64,000 bases of DNA from Zeimonas sp050187175 (GCA_050187175.1 JBFWXS010000022.1:12172-76171), one strand, 5' to 3'. Counted from the first letter of the stretch, positions 1 through 15,381 are shown. Numbers and translations: made by a program. The notes: generated from the sequence alone by a model not told the origin.

Positions 1-161
1 GCCAGCGCGGCCTCGTGCCGCACGACGTACATCGCGTTCAGTTTGGGCTCGCAGGCGTCGACGCGTGCCAGCGCCGCGCGCGCGGCCTCGACGGGCGACA
101 GCGAACCGTCGGCGAAGGCCGCCGACAGCTCGGCGGCGGACAGCAGATGCAGATCGGTCAA
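1..161 (-). CDS. amidase (GatA-like), N-terminal fragment
   Basis: Only the first 53 codons lie in the window; the gene runs off the left edge. Reading starts at TTG (161), with a strong GGAGGAG ribosome binding site five bases upstream (167-173). The first residues, with LSAAELSAAFADG followed by SPVEAARAAL and NAMYVV, look like the amphipathic start of amidase-signature enzymes (GatA, AtzF and similar). The Ser-Ser-Lys catalytic region is outside the window, so substrate and activity cannot be judged. It follows gltD on the same strand after 50 bases and could be cotranscribed. Another amidase-signature hydrolase is equally possible. Confidence 0.6.
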   Translation of the reverse strand, partial: MTDLHLLSAAELSAAFADGSLSPVEAARAALARVDACEPKLNAMYVVRHEAAL

Positions 162-211
162 GGGGTCTCCTCCGGCGAATCGTCGGGGGCGCCCCTTGCG
201 TACGCGCCGGC

Positions 212-1699
<1,488 letters not shown>

Positions 1700-1729
1700 G
1701 TGGCTGCTCTCGTTCGCTTCGCTCTGATA

Positions 1730-1753
1730 TCCCGACTTCGGTCCCGACTGCGG
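1730..1753. repeat. 12-bp tandem repeat, two units, in gltB-gltD spacer
   Basis: TCCCGACTTCGG at 1730-1741 is followed directly by TCCCGACTGCGG, one mismatch in 12. It sits between the gltB stop and the gltD start. Two units alone could be chance; it is listed because similar short repeats recur across the window. Confidence 0.45.
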
Positions 1754-1763
1754 TCCGCGCCCC

Positions 1764-6608
<4,845 letters not shown>

Positions 6609-7129
6609 GTGCCGACTCCAGACCGAGAGAAACCGCTGCCCGGCCGCCGGGTGAGCCTGTGGCCGAGCTGTCAGCGCGCACAGTTCCCCTTCGGCTCCGT
6701 TTCAGCGGTCTAAGCCCGCTTTAAGTCCGATACATGAACCAAATTGGTGAGTACGCGCACGTTTTTAGTGCATCGCCCTTTCGCGAGGCCGCAGGGCATC
6801 CAGGGACGCCATCGCATCGGAGCCGCTTGCCAGGCTGGCCGGACGCGTTTCCGCGGTGCAGCGAAAGAAACGAAGTCGAACTTTGCAGTATACCCCGCCA
6901 CTTCCGGCTGTCAAAGATTCTGTTCATGACAGCTACCCGCAGGATCCATGCCGGCCGGTACGGCAATCGCCCTGCTAGCAACAGGCCCTTAACTTATGAG
7001 ACAAATTTGTCTCATAAAATACGCGCCCTGCTAGCCGCCAGAACCCATACATCCTCGGCGCGGCCACGGCCCTGCTGCGTTTCCGGGGCTGCGGCACCGC
7101 CTTCGCCTCCATCTTCCGTCAAGTCCATC
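6609..7129. other. divergent intergenic region gltB / RND operon
   Basis: These 521 bases separate gltB (minus) from the efflux operon (plus). No gene is supported; the frames open here have no family features. The left part presumably holds the gltB promoter and leader. A short interrupted palindrome, ACCAAATTGGT, is at about 6738-6748. The right part is locally AT-rich and holds the perfect palindrome at 6994-7017. Confidence 0.6.
6994..7017. promoter_or_regulatory. 24-bp perfect palindrome, candidate TetR operator
   Basis: The arm TTATGAGACAAA is followed immediately by its exact reverse complement, with no mismatch in 24 bp. It lies 113 bases upstream of the fusion protein start. A possible -35 (TTAACT, 6989-6994) and -10-like AT-rich sequence at 7012-7019 would place it inside the core promoter, where a repressor would block transcription. 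The fourth gene of the operon encodes a TetR regulator, the obvious candidate binder. Binding itself is inference. Confidence 0.75.
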
Positions 7130-8521
7130 ATGCCTGTCACCCTCCGACGCCTTCGCCTGCCGGCCGCCTTGCTGATGGCCGCGCTCGCCCTGTCCGCCTG
7201 CAACCGCGGCGGCGACGCCCCAGCCGCCGCCGCAGGCGGCGCCCCGCCGCCGCCCGCCGTGGGCGTCGTCACGGTCAACCCGCAGGCCACACCGGTCACC
7301 GCCGAGCTGCCCGGCCGCGTCGATTCGACGCGCATCGCCGAGGTCCGCGCCCGCGTACCGGGCGTGGTGCTGCAGCGGGTGTTCCGCGAAGGCAGCGACG
7401 TCAGGGCCGGACAGCTGCTGTTCAAGATCGATCCGCAGCCGCTGCAAGCCGAGCTCGACAGCGTGCTGGCGGCGCAGCAGCGGGCAGAGGCGGCGCTGTA
7501 CCAGGCCCGCGTGGTCGCCGAGCGCTATGAGCCGCTGGTCAAGGCCAATGCGATCAGCAAGCAGGAATACGACAACGCGGTGGCGGCGCAGAAGCTGGCA
7601 CAGGCCGACGTGGCCGCGGCGCAGGCCGCCGCGCAACGCGCCCGGCTGAATCTGGGCTATGCCACCGTGAACGCGCCTATCTCCGGCCGCATCGGCCGCG
7701 CGCTGGTAACCGAAGGCGCGCTGGTCGGCCAGGGCGAAGCCACGCCCATGGCGCTGATCCAGCAGTTGAACCCGATCTACGTCGACTTCACGCAGCCGGT
7801 CTCCGAACTGGCCCGGCTGCGCGCGGCCTTCGACGCCGGCAGCGTCAAGCAGCTCAGCGGCCGGCAGGCGCGCATCACGCTGCGGCTCGATGACGGATCC
7901 GAATACCCGCTGACCGGCCGGCTGCTGTTCTCCGACGTGTCGGTGGACCGCAGCACCGGACAGGTGAGCCTGCGCGCCGAGTTCCCCAACCCGCGCCAGC
8001 TGCTGCTGCCCGGCATGTACGTGCGCGTGCGGCTCGAGCAGGGCATCAACGAGACCGCGCTGCGCGTGCCGCAGCAGGCGGTGCAGCGTGCGGCCGACGG
8101 CAGCGCGAGCGTGTACGTGGTCGGCGCCAATGGCCAGCTCGAGACGCGAACGATCAAGACCGGCTCGGCGTTCGGCGACGAATGGATCGTCACCGAGGGG
8201 CTCAAGGCGGGCGACACGGTGGTGGTCGAGGGCTTCCAGAAGATCCGGCCGGGCGCACCGGTGCAGCCGGTGCCGTGGCAGCGCGGCGGCGCGCCGGGCC
8301 AGCCCGCACCGGGCGGGCAACCGACCGGAGGACAAGCGACCGGCGGACAAGCGACCGGCGGACAGCCGGCCGGCGCGCCCGGGGGCGCCCCGGCCGCTCC
8401 GGGGACCGCCCCCGCCGAACCGGCGAGCAAGCCGGCCGAGCCCGCGGGCGCAGCCGCGCCGCCCGCCGAGCCGGCCCGGCCCGCCGCCGACGCGTCCACC
8501 GGCGGCGGCGCGAAGCGCTGA
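7130..8521 (+). CDS. RND efflux membrane fusion protein (lipoprotein)
   Basis: This 463-residue periplasmic adaptor of the AcrA/MexA family links the inner membrane pump to the outer membrane channel. A lipoprotein signal (hydrophobic LLMAALA, lipobox LSAC, lipidated Cys24) sets the start at 7130, although the frame is open far upstream and no strong ribosome site is visible. Beta-barrel, lipoyl and alpha-hairpin segments follow (RVPGVVLQRVFREGSDV, then alanine-rich helices, then INAPISG-like VNAPISGRIGRALV). From about residue 378 the protein turns into a Pro/Ala/Gly-rich tail of some 85 residues that includes a pentapeptide repeat, longer than usual for AcrA. It is first in the efflux operon, 36 bases ahead of the pump. 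Confidence 0.93.
   Translation: MPVTLRRLRLPAALLMAALALSACNRGGDAPAAAAGGAPPPPAVGVVTVNPQATPVTAELPGRVDSTRIAEVRARVPGVVLQRVFREGSDVRAGQLLFKIDPQPLQAELDSVLAAQQRAEAALYQARVVAERYEPLVKANAISKQEYDNAVAAQKLAQADVAAAQAAAQRARLNLGYATVNAPISGRIGRALVTEGALVGQGEATPMALIQQLNPIYVDFTQPVSELARLRAAFDAGSVKQLSGRQARITLRLDDGSEYPLTGRLLFSDVSVDRSTGQVSLRAEFPNPRQLLLPGMYVRVRLEQGINETALRVPQQAVQRAADGSASVYVVGANGQLETRTIKTGSAFGDEWIVTEGLKAGDTVVVEGFQKIRPGAPVQPVPWQRGGAPGQPAPGGQPTGGQATGGQATGGQPAGAPGGAPAAPGTAPAEPASKPAEPAGAAAPPAEPARPAADASTGGGAKR
8321..8365. repeat. 15-bp tandem repeat, three units, in fusion-protein tail
   Basis: Units at 8321, 8336 and 8351 differ by one or two bases (core CGACCGGCGGACA), with imperfect flanking units on both sides. 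They encode PTGGQ-ATGGQ-ATGGQ in the low-complexity C-terminal tail of the RND fusion protein. Confidence 0.85.
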
Positions 8522-8557
8522 CGCGGCGACGCCCCGAACTCCCACGAAGGCTCCGAC

Positions 8558-11500
8558 ATGCCTCAGTTCTTCATCGACCGGCCGATCTTTGCCTGGGTGG
8601 TGGCGCTGTTCATCATCCTGGCCGGCCTGCTCGCCATCCCCAACCTGCCGGTCTCGCAGTACCCGTCGGTGGCGCCGCCCAGCGTCTCGATCTCGGCCAC
8701 CTATCCCGGCGCCTCCGCGCAGACCGTCGACCAGGCCGTCACCAGCCTGATCGAGCAGGAGCTGAACGGCGCCAAGGGCCTGCTGTACTTCGAGTCGCAG
8801 AGCAACTCGTACGGCCGCGCCGAGATCACCGCCACCTTCGCGCCGGGCACCGACCCCGACCTGGCGATGGTCGACGTGCAGAACCGCATCAAGAAGGCCG
8901 AGTCGCGGCTGCCGCAGTCGGTGATGCAGATGGGCCTGCAAGTGGAGAAGGCCAGCAGCAACTTCCTGCTGGTCGCCACGCTGTCGTCCAAGGACGGCCG
9001 GCTGGACCAGATCGCACTGGCCGACTACATCACGCGCAACATCATCAACGAGATCCGCCGCGTCCCCGGCGTCGGCAAGGCCGAGCTGTATGCCGCGCAG
9101 CGAGCGATGCGGGTCTGGATCGATCCGGCCAAGCTGGTCGGCTACGGGCTGACCACTGCCGAGGTGAACAGCGCCATTGCCGGCCAGAACGCGCAGGTGC
9201 CGGCCGGCCAGCTCGGCGACCAGCCGGCCAGCAGCACGCAGCAGATCAGCGCATCGATCGTGGTGCGCGGCCTGCTGGCCACGCCGGACGAATTCGGCGA
9301 CATCGTGCTGCGCGCGAACCCGGACGGTTCCAGCGTGCGGCTGCGCGACGTCGCGCGCATCGAGGTCGGCGCCGAGACCTATCAGTTCGGCTCGCGGCTG
9401 AACGGCCAGGAGAGCGCCGCGGTGGCGGTGCAGCTGGCGCCGGGCGCCAATGCGCTGGCCACGGCCACGCAGGTACGCGCCAAGCTGGAGGAGCTGTCGC
9501 GCTACTTCCCGGCCGGCGTCAGCTATGCCGTTCCGTACGACACCGCGCCCTTCGTCAAGGTATCGATCGAGCAGGTCGTCTACACGCTGCTCGAAGCGAT
9601 GGCGCTGGTCTTCCTGGTGATGCTGCTGTTCCTGCAGAACCTGCGCTACACGCTGATCCCGGCGATCGTGGTGCCGATCGCACTGATGGGCACCTTCGGA
9701 CTCATGTTCGCGGCCGGCTTCTCGATCAACGTGCTGACCATGTTCGGCATGGTGCTGGCCATCGGCATCCTGGTCGACGATGCGATCGTGGTGGTGGAGA
9801 ACGTCGAGCGCATCATGGCGACCGAAGGCCTGCCGCCCAAGGAAGCGACGCGCAAGGCGATGGGACAGATCACCGGCGCGATCGTCGGTATCACGCTGGT
9901 GCTGGCCGCGGTGTTCCTGCCGCTGGCCTTCATGTCGGGCTCGGTCGGCATCATCTACCGGCAGTTCTCGCTGTCGATGGCCGCGTCCATCCTGTTCTCC
10001 GGCTTCCTCGCCCTGTCGCTGACGCCGGCGCTGTGCGCGACGCTGCTCAAGCCGATTCCGCCCGGGCACCACGCCGAGAAGCCCGGCTTCTTCGGCTGGT
10101 TCAACCGCGGCTTCACGCGCACCAGCGACCGCTATCAGGGCTGGGTCGCGCGCATGGTGCGCAAGGCCGGCCGCTACATGATCGTCTACGCGGCCATCCT
10201 GGTGGCGCTGGGCGTCATGTACTCGCGGCTGCCGTCGTCGTTCCTGCCGGTGGAGGACCAGGGCTTCGTCATCACCGACGTGCAGCTGCCGCCGGGCGCG
10301 ACGCTGAACCGCACGCGCGAAGCGGTTGCGCAGATGGAGAAGCACTTCCTGTCGCGGCCCTCGGTCGAGACGGTGGTCTCGATCACCGGCTTCAGCTTCT
10401 CGGGCATGGGGCAGAACGCCGCGCTCGCGTTCACGGTGTTCAAGGACTGGTCGCAGCGCGGCCCCGAGGAGTCGGCGCAGGCCGAAGCCAACCGGGCCAA
10501 TGGCGCCTTCTTCATGGGCGTGCGCGATGCGCAGATGTTCAGTCTCGTGCCGCCCGCGATTCCCGAGCTGGGCACCGCCAGCGGCTTCTCGTTCCGGCTG
10601 CAGGATCGCGGTGGCGTCGGCCACGAAGCGCTGCTCGCCGCGCGCAACCAGCTGCTGGCCGAGGTGGCGAAAAGCCCGATCATCGCCTATGCGCGCGTCG
10701 AAGGGCTGGAGGACGCGCCGCAGCTGGAGCTGAACATCGACCGGCAGAAGGCCAGCGCGCTCGGCGTGCCGTTCTCGAATATCGCCGCCACGCTGGGCAC
10801 GGCGCTCGGCTCGTCGGTAGTCAACGACTTCGCCAACGTCGGGCGCATGCAGCGCGTCATCGTGCAGGCCGACGTCGCCAGCCGCATGAAGCCGGAGGAT
10901 CTGCTGACGCTGAACGTGGCCAATGCGCGCGGCGGTCTGGTGCCGCTGTCGTCGTTCGCCACGACTTCGTGGCGGACCGGTGCGGTGCAGCTGAACCGCT
11001 ATAACGGCTACCCGACGGTCAAGCTTTCCGGCGACGCCAAGCCCGGCTTCAGCACCGGCCAGGCGATGGCCGAGATGGAGCGGCTGGTGGGCCAGCTGCC
11101 GGCCGGCATCGGCTACGACTGGACCGGCCAGTCGCTGCAGGAACGGCTGTCGGGCGCGCAGGCGCCGATCCTGCTCGGGCTGGCGATCCTGGTCGTGTTC
11201 CTGGTGCTGGCCGCGCTGTACGAGAGCTGGTCGATTCCGCTGTCGGTGATCCTGGTGGTGCCGCTCGGCGTGATCGGCTCGGTGCTGGCCGTGACGCTGC
11301 GCGGCATGCCCGACGACGTGTTCTTCAAGGTCGGCTTGATCACGATCATCGGCTTGTCCGCCAAGAATGCGATCCTGATCGTCGAGTTCGCCAAGGATCT
11401 GTACGCCGAGGGCAAGAGCGCCGTCGACGCCACGGTGGAAGCGGCGCGGCTGCGCTTCCGGCCCATCCTGATGACCTCGCTGGCCTTCATTCTCGGCGTG

Positions 11501-11692
11501 CTGCCGCTGGCGATCGCCAGCGGCGCCAGCTCCGCCAGCCAGCAGGCGATCGGCACCGGCGTCATGGGCGGCATGATCACCGCCACCATCCTGGCCGTGT
11601 TCCTGGTGCCGGTGTTCTTCGTCGTCGTGCTCAAGCTGTTCGGCCGCCGCCGTGCCGACAGCGAGCCGGTTGCCGCGAAACCGTCGGTATGA
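8558..11692 (+). CDS. RND multidrug efflux pump (AcrB/MexB-like, HAE1)
   Basis: This 1044-residue proton-driven inner membrane transporter exports drugs or other amphipathic compounds. The start MPQFFIDRPIFAWVVA is typical of the family, and GAAGG lies about eight bases upstream. The proton-relay aspartates are D407 and D408 in TM4 (GILVDDAIVVVEN), matching AcrB numbering. The TM10 lysine is K936 in GLSAKNAILIVEF. Two large periplasmic loops lie after TM1 and TM7, and the C-terminus ends after TM12 with a short charged tail. The stop overlaps the next start (ATGA at 11689). Substrate cannot be read from sequence. Confidence 0.96.
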   Translation: MPQFFIDRPIFAWVVALFIILAGLLAIPNLPVSQYPSVAPPSVSISATYPGASAQTVDQAVTSLIEQELNGAKGLLYFESQSNSYGRAEITATFAPGTDPDLAMVDVQNRIKKAESRLPQSVMQMGLQVEKASSNFLLVATLSSKDGRLDQIALADYITRNIINEIRRVPGVGKAELYAAQRAMRVWIDPAKLVGYGLTTAEVNSAIAGQNAQVPAGQLGDQPASSTQQISASIVVRGLLATPDEFGDIVLRANPDGSSVRLRDVARIEVGAETYQFGSRLNGQESAAVAVQLAPGANALATATQVRAKLEELSRYFPAGVSYAVPYDTAPFVKVSIEQVVYTLLEAMALVFLVMLLFLQNLRYTLIPAIVVPIALMGTFGLMFAAGFSINVLTMFGMVLAIGILVDDAIVVVENVERIMATEGLPPKEATRKAMGQITGAIVGITLVLAAVFLPLAFMSGSVGIIYRQFSLSMAASILFSGFLALSLTPALCATLLKPIPPGHHAEKPGFFGWFNRGFTRTSDRYQGWVARMVRKAGRYMIVYAAILVALGVMYSRLPSSFLPVEDQGFVITDVQLPPGATLNRTREAVAQMEKHFLSRPSVETVVSITGFSFSGMGQNAALAFTVFKDWSQRGPEESAQAEANRANGAFFMGVRDAQMFSLVPPAIPELGTASGFSFRLQDRGGVGHEALLAARNQLLAEVAKSPIIAYARVEGLEDAPQLELNIDRQKASALGVPFSNIAATLGTALGSSVVNDFANVGRMQRVIVQADVASRMKPEDLLTLNVANARGGLVPLSSFATTSWRTGAVQLNRYNGYPTVKLSGDAKPGFSTGQAMAEMERLVGQLPAGIGYDWTGQSLQERLSGAQAPILLGLAILVVFLVLAALYESWSIPLSVILVVPLGVIGSVLAVTLRGMPDDVFFKVGLITIIGLSAKNAILIVEFAKDLYAEGKSAVDATVEAARLRFRPILMTSLAFILGVLPLAIASGASSASQQAIGTGVMGGMITATILAVFLVPVFFVVVLKLFGRRRADSEPVAAKPSV

Positions 11693-13245
11693 ACCTTGCC
11701 GCCCGTATCAGCTTTGTCGTCCGTATGAGCTTTGCCGTCCGCAAGAGCCTTGCAGCCCCTATCAGCCCAGCCGTCCGCATGAGCGCAGCAATGATCGATC
11801 CGATGCGTCCCACCCTCGCCCCGTTCCGTCCCGCTCTGGCCGCGCTGGCACTGCTGGCGGGACTCGCCGGCTGCTCGATGGCGCCGGTCTACGAGCGTCC
11901 GCCCGCGCCGATCGCCACGCAGTGGCCCGGCGCCGAAGCCGCGGACGGCGCCGGGCAGACGCGCGCCGTCGCCGACATCGGCTGGCGCGAGTTCTTCCGC
12001 GATCCGCGGCTGGCGCGGCTGGTCGAGCTGGGGCTGGCCAACAACCGCGACCTGCGCGTGGCCGTGCTCAACATCGAAGCGGCGCGCGCGCAGTACGGCA
12101 TCACGCGCGCCGACCAGCTGCCGACGGTCGGCGCCGGCGGCAGCGTGTCGCGCCAGCGCGTGCCGGCCGATCTGTCGCCCACCGGCCAGTCCGGCATCAG
12201 CGACCAGTACCAGGCGACGCTGGGCGTCACCGCCTTCGAGATCGACCTGTTCGGCCGTGTGCGCAATCTCGGCGACGCCGCGCTGGCGCAGTTCCTGTCG
12301 ACCGGCGAAGCGCGCAAGGCGATGCAGATCAGCCTGGTGGCCCAGATCGCCGATGCGTACCTGACCGAGCGCGCCGCCGACCAGCGCATCGAGCTGCTGC
12401 AGCGAACGCTGGGCTCGCGCGAGGAATCGCTGAAGCTGGTCACGGTGCGCTACGAGGGCGGCGCCGCCTCGGAGCTCGAGCAGCGCCAGGCGCAGGGTCT
12501 GGTCGCCGGCGCGCGCGCCGATCTGGCCGACGCGCGCCGGCTGCGCGCCCAGGCCGCCAATGCGCTGACGCTGCTGATCGGACAGCCGCTGCCGGCCGAT
12601 CTGCCGGCACCGCTGACGCTCGATCAGCAAGGCCTGATCAGCGAGCTGCCCGCCGGCCTGCCGTCGCAGCTGATCGAACGCCGCCCCGACATCGCGGCGG
12701 CCGAGCAGCAGCTGCGCGGCAGCTACGCGAACATCGGCGCGGCACGCGCGGCCTTCTTCCCGCGCATCACGCTGACCGGCGCGCTGGGCACCGCCAGCAG
12801 CGAGCTGGACGGCCTGTTCGGCCGCGGCTCGGGCATCTGGAGCTTCATGCCGCAGATCAGCCTGCCGATCTTCGACGCCGGCCGCAACCAGGCCAATCTG
12901 GACCTGGCCACCGTACGGCGCGACATCGCGGTGGCGCGCTACGAGCAGACCATCCAGTCGGCGTTCCGCGAAGTCTCGGACGCGCTCGCGGCGCGCGGCA
13001 CGCTGGACGAACAGCTGCAGGCGCAGCAGGCGCAGCTGGAGGCGGCGCAGCGCACGGTCGAGCTGTCGGACCTGCGCTACCGCAGCGGCGTCGACAACTA
13101 TCTGCAGCTGCTCGACGCGCAGCGCGGACTGTACGCCGCCGAACAGGCGCTGCTGGCGACGCGGCTGGCGCGGCTGTCGAACCTGGTCGCGCTGTACAAA
13201 TCGCTGGGCGGCGGCTGGAACGAAGGAAGCGGAAGCACGTCGTGA
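11689..13245 (+). CDS. RND efflux outer membrane lipoprotein (OprM/NodT family)
   Basis: This outer membrane factor completes the tripartite pump. It has two repeated OEP modules, seen as the paired segments ending in IGQPLPADLP and in YLQLLDAQRGLYAAEQ, and a lipoprotein signal with lipobox LAGC (LALLAGLAGCSMAPVY). The ATG at 11689 overlaps the pump stop, which favours translational coupling, giving 518 residues. That places about 34 extra residues, encoded by 18-bp repeats, ahead of the usual signal peptide. An alternative start at 11791 (MIDPM) would give a standard signal peptide. Its stop overlaps the TetR start. Confidence 0.93.
   Translation: MNLAARISFVVRMSFAVRKSLAAPISPAVRMSAAMIDPMRPTLAPFRPALAALALLAGLAGCSMAPVYERPPAPIATQWPGAEAADGAGQTRAVADIGWREFFRDPRLARLVELGLANNRDLRVAVLNIEAARAQYGITRADQLPTVGAGGSVSRQRVPADLSPTGQSGISDQYQATLGVTAFEIDLFGRVRNLGDAALAQFLSTGEARKAMQISLVAQIADAYLTERAADQRIELLQRTLGSREESLKLVTVRYEGGAASELEQRQAQGLVAGARADLADARRLRAQAANALTLLIGQPLPADLPAPLTLDQQGLISELPAGLPSQLIERRPDIAAAEQQLRGSYANIGAARAAFFPRITLTGALGTASSELDGLFGRGSGIWSFMPQISLPIFDAGRNQANLDLATVRRDIAVARYEQTIQSAFREVSDALAARGTLDEQLQAQQAQLEAAQRTVELSDLRYRSGVDNYLQLLDAQRGLYAAEQALLATRLARLSNLVALYKSLGGGWNEGSGSTS
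11694..11783. repeat. 18-bp tandem repeat, five units, at pump/outer-membrane-factor junction
   Basis: Units start at 11694, 11712, 11730, 11748 and 11766, each ending in AG and close to CTTTGCCGTCCGYATGAG. They begin five bases after the coupled start codon and encode six-residue units such as FVVRMS and FAVRKS upstream of the outer membrane factor signal peptide. Confidence 0.85.
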
Positions 13246-13811
13246 GCACCAAACGCGAGAAGATGCTCTGTTCGATCGCCGCCGTGCTGACCGATCAGCC
13301 GCGGCTCACGATGGAGCAGGTGGCGCAGGCGATCGGCATCAGCCGCGCCACGCTGCATCGGCTGTTCCCCAATCGCGACGCCGTTATCGAGGAACTGGCG
13401 CAGCTGGCGCTGGCGCGCAGCACCGAGGCGATCGACGCAGTCGCCCCCGAAGAGGGACCGGTCGACGAAGCGCTGCGCCGGCTGGTCGATTCGTTCTTTC
13501 CGCACGCCGAGCTGTATCTGTTCCTGAACCGCACCAAGCAGCAATGCGGCGCGAACAGCCGCTACGACGCCGAATGGGCGCCGCACGAGGAGCGCATCCG
13601 CAACCTGTTCCGGCGCGGCCAGGAAGACGGCACGCTGCGCATCGACATGCCGGCGCAATGGATGCTCGACGCGCTGGCGGCACTGCTGTTCGCGGCCGCC
13701 GAGTCGGTGCGCGCCGGCCGGCTGGCCAGCGCCGAAGCGGCGACCATGGTCAGCGCGATGCTGCTGGACGGCACGCGGCGGCGCAGGATCGTGCACGCGC
13801 GGGTCGGCTAG
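13242..13811 (+). CDS. TetR-family transcriptional regulator of the efflux operon
   Basis: This 189-residue DNA-binding repressor has an N-terminal helix-turn-helix (MEQVAQAIGISRATLHRLF, then PNRDAVIEEL) typical of TetR proteins, followed by a helical ligand domain. GTG at 13242 overlaps the preceding stop (GTGA). ATG at 13263 is a fallback but would trim the first helix. As the last gene of the operon, it would limit its own expression if it binds the palindrome at 6994-7017. That circuit is common for RND pumps but is inferred here. Confidence 0.88.
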   Translation: MSTKREKMLCSIAAVLTDQPRLTMEQVAQAIGISRATLHRLFPNRDAVIEELAQLALARSTEAIDAVAPEEGPVDEALRRLVDSFFPHAELYLFLNRTKQQCGANSRYDAEWAPHEERIRNLFRRGQEDGTLRIDMPAQWMLDALAALLFAAAESVRAGRLASAEAATMVSAMLLDGTRRRRIVHARVG

Positions 13812-13814
13812 GAA

Positions 13815-13841
13815 GCAGGCTGGACAGCCTGCCGGGCAGGC
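13815..13841. terminator. overlapping palindromes between convergent genes
   Basis: GCAGGCTG-GA-CAGCCTGC (13815-13832) and GCCTGCC-G-GGCAGGC (13827-13841) overlap and offer alternative hairpins between TetR (plus) and the MFS gene (minus). There is no clear T-tract, so a bidirectional terminator is plausible but not certain. Confidence 0.45.
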
Positions 13842-13842
13842 A

Positions 13843-13872
13843 GCCAGTCAGCCGGGGCCAGTCAGTCGGCCC
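13843..13872. repeat. degenerate 15-bp repeat, two units, intergenic
   Basis: GCCAGTCAGCCGGGG is followed by CCAGTCAGTCGGCCC, sharing CCAGTCAG and a G-rich tail in near register. It ends just before the MFS stop codon. Weak on its own. Confidence 0.3.
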
Positions 13873-13875
13873 GCC

Positions 13876-15120
13876 TCAACGCGGCTCCGGTCCGTCGTCC
13901 TGCACCAGCGTCGGCTGCAGCGCATCGCGGCCGTACAGGTCGGGGAACCATCGCCGCCACAGCCCCACCGCGGCCAGCGTGCCGAGGCCGCCGAGTGCCA
14001 CCGCCGGCACGACGCCGATCAGCGCCGCCATGCCGCCGGCGCGGAACTCGCCGAGCTGGTTCGACGCGCCGATGAACATCGAATTGACGGCGCCGACCCG
14101 GCCGCGCATCGAGTCCGGCGTCTCGAGCTGGATCAACGACTGGCGAATGACGACCGACACCATGTCCGCGCCGCCGAGCAGCACCAGCGCCGCGAACGAC
14201 AGCACGAACGACGACGAGACCGCGAACAGCAGCGTCGCCAGCCCGAACACCGCCACGGCGAAGAACATCTGACGCCCGACGCGGCGTTCGAGCGGAAAGC
14301 GCGCCAGTGCGAGCGCGACGATCAATGCGCCTATGCCTTCGGCGGAGCGCAGCAGGCCGACGCCCCAGGCGCCGGTATGCAGGATGTCGCGCGCATAGAC
14401 CGGCAGCATGGCCGAGGCGCCGCCGAGCAGCACCGCCATCATGTCCAGCGACATCGCGCCAAGCACCACCGGATGGCTGCGAATGAAGCGCAGCCCGCCG
14501 AGCACGAAGGCCAGGCTCGGCGGATCGCGCGTCAGCTCGAAGCGCACGCCGCGGATGATGCCGATCAGGACGGCAGCGATCAGTCCCAGCACGGCACTGA
14601 TGCCGTACGCGAACTGCGGGCCGGCGGCATAGATGAAGCCGCCCACCGCCGGCGCGACGATCACCGCCCCCTGCGTGGCCGACGAGGACCAGGCCACCGC
14701 ATGCGGCAGCAGACGCGCCGGCACGATGCGCGACAGCATCGCCGAATGCGCCGGCATCTCGAACGCGCGGCCGGTGCCGATCAGCACCGCCAGCGCGAAC
14801 AGCGCGGCCGGCGTCAACGATCCGTACCAGCTGCCGATCGTCAGCAGCGTCATCCACAAGGCCTTGGCCGCCATCGCCACGGTCAGCACGCGCTGCCGCG
14901 AGAATCGATCCACCACATAACCGGCCGGAATCGCGAACAGCATCGCCGGCAGGAACTGCGCCAGCCCTATCAGCCCCAGATCGAGCACGTCGTGCGTCAT
15001 GTCGTACAGCTGCCAGCCGACAGCGACGATCTGGATCTGGCTGCCGGCCATCGACGCGATGCGGGCAAGCCAGTAGCGGCGGAAGGCCGGTAGCGCGAAC
15101 GGACTGTCGGAGGCGGCCAT
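13876..15120 (-). CDS. MFS transporter (EntS/MFS_3-like)
   Basis: This is a major facilitator of 414 residues with about twelve hydrophobic segments. MAASDSPFALPAFRRYWLAR begins a typical first helix, so 15120 was chosen although the frame is open to 15369 through an intergenic repeat. The loop after TM2 (AGYVVDRFSRQRVL) is the motif A-like region of MFS_3 transporters related to EntS exporters. No strong ribosome site is seen. It is alone in its transcription unit, converging on the efflux operon. Substrate is unknown; siderophore or drug export would fit the family. Confidence 0.85.
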   Translation of the reverse strand: MAASDSPFALPAFRRYWLARIASMAGSQIQIVAVGWQLYDMTHDVLDLGLIGLAQFLPAMLFAIPAGYVVDRFSRQRVLTVAMAAKALWMTLLTIGSWYGSLTPAALFALAVLIGTGRAFEMPAHSAMLSRIVPARLLPHAVAWSSSATQGAVIVAPAVGGFIYAAGPQFAYGISAVLGLIAAVLIGIIRGVRFELTRDPPSLAFVLGGLRFIRSHPVVLGAMSLDMMAVLLGGASAMLPVYARDILHTGAWGVGLLRSAEGIGALIVALALARFPLERRVGRQMFFAVAVFGLATLLFAVSSSFVLSFAALVLLGGADMVSVVIRQSLIQLETPDSMRGRVGAVNSMFIGASNQLGEFRAGGMAALIGVVPAVALGGLGTLAAVGLWRRWFPDLYGRDALQPTLVQDDGPEPR

Positions 15121-15196
15121 CAAGCGGGAAGCGCCGCGCGGGCAAAGCTGCGAGCCGGCGAACCAGCGCGAAGGAGACTGAGCGCAGCCACATTCA

Positions 15197-15310
15197 TTCT
15201 GTGTCGCGGCGTCTGTCTGAGCGGAGCTCCCGAAGGGAGCGTAGCGAGTTACGCCGCGCCAGCCCCCAGGCGAGCAGCACAGGGAAGTCGGCCCAAAGGG
15301 CCGACCGCCG
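15197..15310 (+). repeat. dispersed intergenic repeat, copy 1
   Basis: This 114-bp element is about 92 percent identical to 28376-28491. It holds two hairpins: GCTCCC-GAA-GGGAGC (15226-15240) and GTCGGCCC-AAA-GGGCCGAC (15287-15305), with AGTTACGCCG and CGAGCAGCACAGGGAA between them. It lies in the spacer between dgt and the MFS gene. I recall similar sequences being mis-annotated as small proteins in Burkholderiales genomes. Confidence 0.85.
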
Positions 15311-15381
15311 TATCCATCGCGCCTCCCAGACCCCGCGGCTGCCGACCGCTCCTGGTGCCATGGTGCCACGCGGCGACACGG

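Noticed and set aside
7031..10624. Minus-strand open frame of about 1200 codons opposite the RND genes
   Set aside because: It is a shadow of the fusion protein and pump genes; no family features or ribosome site.
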